Source: Leptolyngbyaceae cyanobacterium M33_DOE_097 (GTDB taxonomy: Bacteria; Cyanobacteriota; Cyanobacteriia; Leptolyngbyales; Leptolyngbyaceae). From it: a DNA stretch of 64,000 nucleotides. The stretch's first letter is position 1; each line of letters opens with the position of its first letter. Made by a program: the position numbers and the translations under genes. Positions 61,765-64,000 of the stretch are shown here, one piece after another. The notes beneath the pieces are model-generated. The model was not told the origin of the DNA, searched no databases, and saw only the letters and a program-made list of their open reading frames with translations. The stretch is from assembly GCA_015296075.1 (NCBI GenBank), contig DVDV01000193.1:1-64000 (forward strand), written 5' to 3'.

Positions 61765-62025
61765 TTAGGGGCGAGCATCTACGTAGTTGCCCCCCTTGCC
61801 GAGGGTTGCCAGGGGTGCGAGTTGCCCCTTAGGTGGCAGTGAGGTCGATAGCGAGCTAAAGTCGGCAGTGCCCCCCTCGACCGAGTTGAGAGCCAGGGTG
61901 CCTCGTTGAGGGTTGCGATCGCCGATGGTGCCAGCGAGAGTCAACGAGTCGTTAAACGGCTGTTTAAGTCTCGCCTGAAGAGCAAGTAACTGGCTTAACT
62001 GTCTTTGCTCGGCACGGCTGCTCAT
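61765..62025 (-). CDS. Unknown small protein of a phage-like cluster
   Basis: An 86-residue protein: helical Gln/Leu-rich start (EQRQLSQLLALQARLKQ), then GTIGDRNPQRGTLALNSVEGGTADFSS (split here) and a Leu/Gly tail. The GDRNP motif recurs in the next gene (TLGDRNPSTGNY). AGGAAAGGG precedes ATG. Only 15 nt separates it from the upstream gene. Glutamate is coded by GAG in both cases. No known family. Confidence 0.65.
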   Translation of the reverse strand: MSSRAEQRQLSQLLALQARLKQPFNDSLTLAGTIGDRNPQRGTLALNSVEGGTADFSSLSTSLPPKGQLAPLATLGKGGNYVDARP

Positions 62026-62040
62026 TCCCTTTCCTCACCC

Positions 62041-62967
62041 TCAAAACGGCTTTGATGCAATCTTACTCACCCATTTAATGACAGCCGTGCCAGAGTTGGC
62101 AGGCGAGTCAATATCGACCCTATCTCTCAAGCCAACAAACTGCTCGTTGAAAAACCTCAAGCCACTTGAGGTATAGAGCAGAAAGAGACAATACATCTGC
62201 TTGCTAATCAATCGAGCATGAAGTTGAGCGGCTGCCTCAAAGTCTGCCTCGTTGGGGTGATCTTGCACGACCGTACTGCCCTCAACCCTGTCTTTTAATA
62301 TGCGACTAAAAACAATAATGCCCCCTCGGTCGATCAAGCCAAAGTTGAGCGATCTCAGGGCATCTTGCACAGGGTTAACGGCGATCACAACATTGGTAAA
62401 ACCTCTCGCGGTGTCATAAGCCGAGAGGATTGCTTTGGTCGTTGGCGAGGGGAAGAGCAAGATCTCATAAAGGGTGCTCGCTCTGGCAACGCCGATCCTT
62501 TGAACTCTGAGAGAGCCGTTGGCGATCGCCGATGTCAACGACTGCCTCACCTGCTTGTAAGCTGTCTCGGTCGAGGCACCTGTGCTCGGCTCAACATTCA
62601 AGAACAGGTTGATTTTTTTAGGTCTACCAGGACCAGAGGGATTGAGATCTGGCAAGGGTGCATTTGAGGGAATGGGCAACTCTTGCGGTTGTGTCCCTGG
62701 CTCGCCAGGTGACAGGTTAGGGTCTCTAGTTGGGTTAAAGTTCCCAGGGTCGAAAGTGTTGCCGAGGGTTCTGCCTCGGTTGCCCCCTCGGTTGCCGATG
62801 TTCTGTACATTTTGAGAGCCGCCATTTGGCAGATCTGCTTGATAGTTGCCTGTTGAGGGGTTGCGATCGCCGAGGGTGCCAGGTTGGGTGCCCTGGCTCG
62901 GTTGGGTGCCCTGGCGATTGTCTTGAGCCTGTTGTTGAGCCTGTTGCCGCAGCTCTTCTCGCGTCAT
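62041..62967 (-). CDS. Unknown protein of a phage-like cluster
   Basis: A 308-residue protein. Residues ~1-120 are low complexity, Gln/Gly/Pro/Asn-rich, with the GDRNP motif near residue 35; residues ~120-308 form a compact domain (INLFLNVEPSTGASTETAYKQ, ASTLYEILLFPSPTTKAIL, VVIAVNPVQDALRSLNFGLID, GIIVFSRILKDRVEG). Its ATG overlaps the stop of the upstream gene (TAATG). Ten of eleven glutamates are GAG. No catalytic motif is seen; a virion or tail-associated role is inferred from context. Confidence 0.7.
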   Translation of the reverse strand: MTREELRQQAQQQAQDNRQGTQPSQGTQPGTLGDRNPSTGNYQADLPNGGSQNVQNIGNRGGNRGRTLGNTFDPGNFNPTRDPNLSPGEPGTQPQELPIPSNAPLPDLNPSGPGRPKKINLFLNVEPSTGASTETAYKQVRQSLTSAIANGSLRVQRIGVARASTLYEILLFPSPTTKAILSAYDTARGFTNVVIAVNPVQDALRSLNFGLIDRGGIIVFSRILKDRVEGSTVVQDHPNEADFEAAAQLHARLISKQMYCLFLLYTSSGLRFFNEQFVGLRDRVDIDSPANSGTAVIKWVSKIASKPF

Positions 62968-63623
62968 TACCTGACAGCCTTATAACTGTAAGTTTTGCCA
63001 GCCGCATCGATCACCTGAGTCGAGCCATAATCGCCAAAGCCATCAACGGCACTTGATCTCAAGACTGCGATATAGCGATGGTTATAGGTGCCAGTTGGGG
63101 GAATGAAGGTAACGCTCGCGTCAGGGGTCTCGACTGTTGTGCCGTTGATGACAGGATCACCAAGCGAGAAAGTTTGGCTCGCCACTTGGAAGCGTTGCAA
63201 GTCTGCGGCGATTAGTGGCACGGTTGAGACAAAAGCTGGCTCGTTGACAGTAAAGGCACTCGCCTCAACCGTCAGATCAAAGGCAACCCCTGTCAGAGTC
63301 TTATAGTCAAAGTTTGCCTCGGTCGAGACCTTAAACGCCTCATTGCCTGAGATCGTGGTTTTGTTGAAAACACGGTAAGGGGTATCAGCCGAGAGACCTG
63401 CTTTGGCAACTGGTAACGTGATTCTAGAGCCGTTGACCAACTCGACATAGGCTGCATCACCTGACGAAAAGATCAGATAGTTCTCAACCGCATCAACAGT
63501 GAATTGAGCCGACTGAGTGAGAGCCGTATTGTCGCCAACCAAGATAAATGTGAGAGTTTGCCCCTCATACCAGTTATCGATCACAGCCGCTCGGCTGTTC
63601 ACTGGCATCAACATATCAACCAT
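62967..63623 (-). CDS. Unknown beta-rich protein of a phage-like cluster
   Basis: A 218-residue protein dominated by beta-strand patterns (LTFILVGDNTALTQSAQFTV, YVELVNGSRITLP, VAFDLTVEASAFTV, ASVTFIPPTGTYNHRYIAVLR), as in phage structural or fibre proteins. AAGGAG lies 9 nt before ATG 63623. All eight glutamates use GAG. It ends in a TAATG overlap with the next gene, so translation is coupled. No family recognised. Confidence 0.7.
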   Translation of the reverse strand: MVDMLMPVNSRAAVIDNWYEGQTLTFILVGDNTALTQSAQFTVDAVENYLIFSSGDAAYVELVNGSRITLPVAKAGLSADTPYRVFNKTTISGNEAFKVSTEANFDYKTLTGVAFDLTVEASAFTVNEPAFVSTVPLIAADLQRFQVASQTFSLGDPVINGTTVETPDASVTFIPPTGTYNHRYIAVLRSSAVDGFGDYGSTQVIDAAGKTYSYKAVR

Positions 63624-63637
63624 TGTTTGTGTCTCCT

Positions 63638-64000
63638 TTAGAACGGATATTCACTAGACCTCAAGGCAGCTTTCTCGCCAGCCGACAGCGAGCCATAACC
63701 TCGATAGAGGTGAATGCCATCAACGATCGCTATGTCAGGGGCATAAACCTCAAAATCTGCGGTTGTGTTTGCGACTGTCAGCGAGACCCCTGATCGGATC
63801 AGCTCTTCATTAGTGGCCTGATTAAAGACAGTCCATTTTGAGACGTTGGCAGTAAGGTCATTCTCAAAGATCAAGTGAATCCAATCTCCGAGCGAAACCC
63901 CTGAGGCGAGATCAAAGGCAGGGTTAACCCCTGGCGTAAAGTCGAAAGAGCCATTACTGAACAAAGCGAGGATCGGGGTGCCCTCAGAGCTGTCGGTGCC
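63638..64000 (-). CDS. Partial phage-like structural protein (5' end beyond window)
   Basis: The C-terminal 120 residues of a gene that stays open to the right edge. The sequence (GTDSSEGTPILALFSNGSFDFT, split; WIHLIFENDLTANVSKWTVFN; DIAIVDGIHLYRG; GEKAALRSSEYPF) resembles laminin-G/concanavalin-like lectin sandwiches seen in phage tail proteins and host-recognition fibres. Five of seven glutamates are GAG. A 14-nt gap separates it from the next gene. Confidence 0.7.
   Translation of the reverse strand, partial: GTDSSEGTPILALFSNGSFDFTPGVNPAFDLASGVSLGDWIHLIFENDLTANVSKWTVFNQATNEELIRSGVSLTVANTTADFEVYAPDIAIVDGIHLYRGYGSLSAGEKAALRSSEYPF

Overview
The window is chromosomal DNA from a cyanobacterium. 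Three things show this. The HIP1 octamer GCGATCGC is scattered through nearly every gene. The gene content includes petH with a phycobilisome-linker domain, prk, a CpcT-type phycobilin lyase, an HHL1-like protein, a cyanobacterial-type gshA and DUF2808. There are no rRNA genes, no CRISPR arrays and no complete insertion sequences. A Leptolyngbya-like filamentous lineage would fit the repeats, but that is only a guess.

Layout. 0.5-8 kb: small lipoprotein, Nudix hydrolase, diguanylate cyclase with a degenerate receiver, CYTH phosphatase, an orphan sugar-binding lipoprotein, zinc-ribbon membrane protein, Coq4, YiaA/B and an unknown gene whose 3' end was overwritten by a dispersed repeat. 8.5-16.7 kb: LTxxQ protein, homoserine dehydrogenase, divergent petH and prk (electron output and Calvin cycle), an unusual RP-repeat protein, and a YyaL-like protein. 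16.7-30 kb: a large FG-GAP/PPC/CARDB protein, 2OG oxygenase, HEAT protein, two DUF362 proteins, phosphohexomutase, DUF1611 protein, and cpcT tightly linked to a cytosine deaminase homologue. 30-47 kb: mostly housekeeping (GGR-like flavoprotein, SRAP, MoxR, RibF, metallo-hydrolase, SLH protein, BioD/DRTGG protein, PIN protein, SdhA, SagB-like double nitroreductase, SGNH hydrolase). 47.5-54.7 kb: gshA, trmL, a 1.8-kb gap, a LysM/M23 hydrolase, tRNA-Met(CAU), then an antitoxin with a broken relE toxin interrupted by a RAYT transposase gene that carries REP-like palindromes. 54.8-61.5 kb: DUF2808, LivF/NatE ATPase, two ferredoxins, hisZ with a J-domain gene, inositol phosphatase, degenerate thermonuclease and tRNA-Ser(GGA).

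The last 2.2 kb (61765 to the right edge) differs from the rest. Four short, tightly spaced minus-strand genes resembling phage or tail-like structural genes use GAG for glutamate about 25 times against 3 GAA, while a neighbouring housekeeping gene is near 1:1. They lie just past tRNA-Ser and read as the edge of an integrated element.

Three small-repeat families shape the accessory DNA: a ~105-bp TATAGC-ended palindrome-rich element (three copies), a ~104-bp hairpin element with compensatory base changes that begins 0-34 nt after a gene's 3' end in all four copies, and REP-like repeats around the RAYT gene. Functional statements come from motifs read by eye and knowledge of families; no database search was run.
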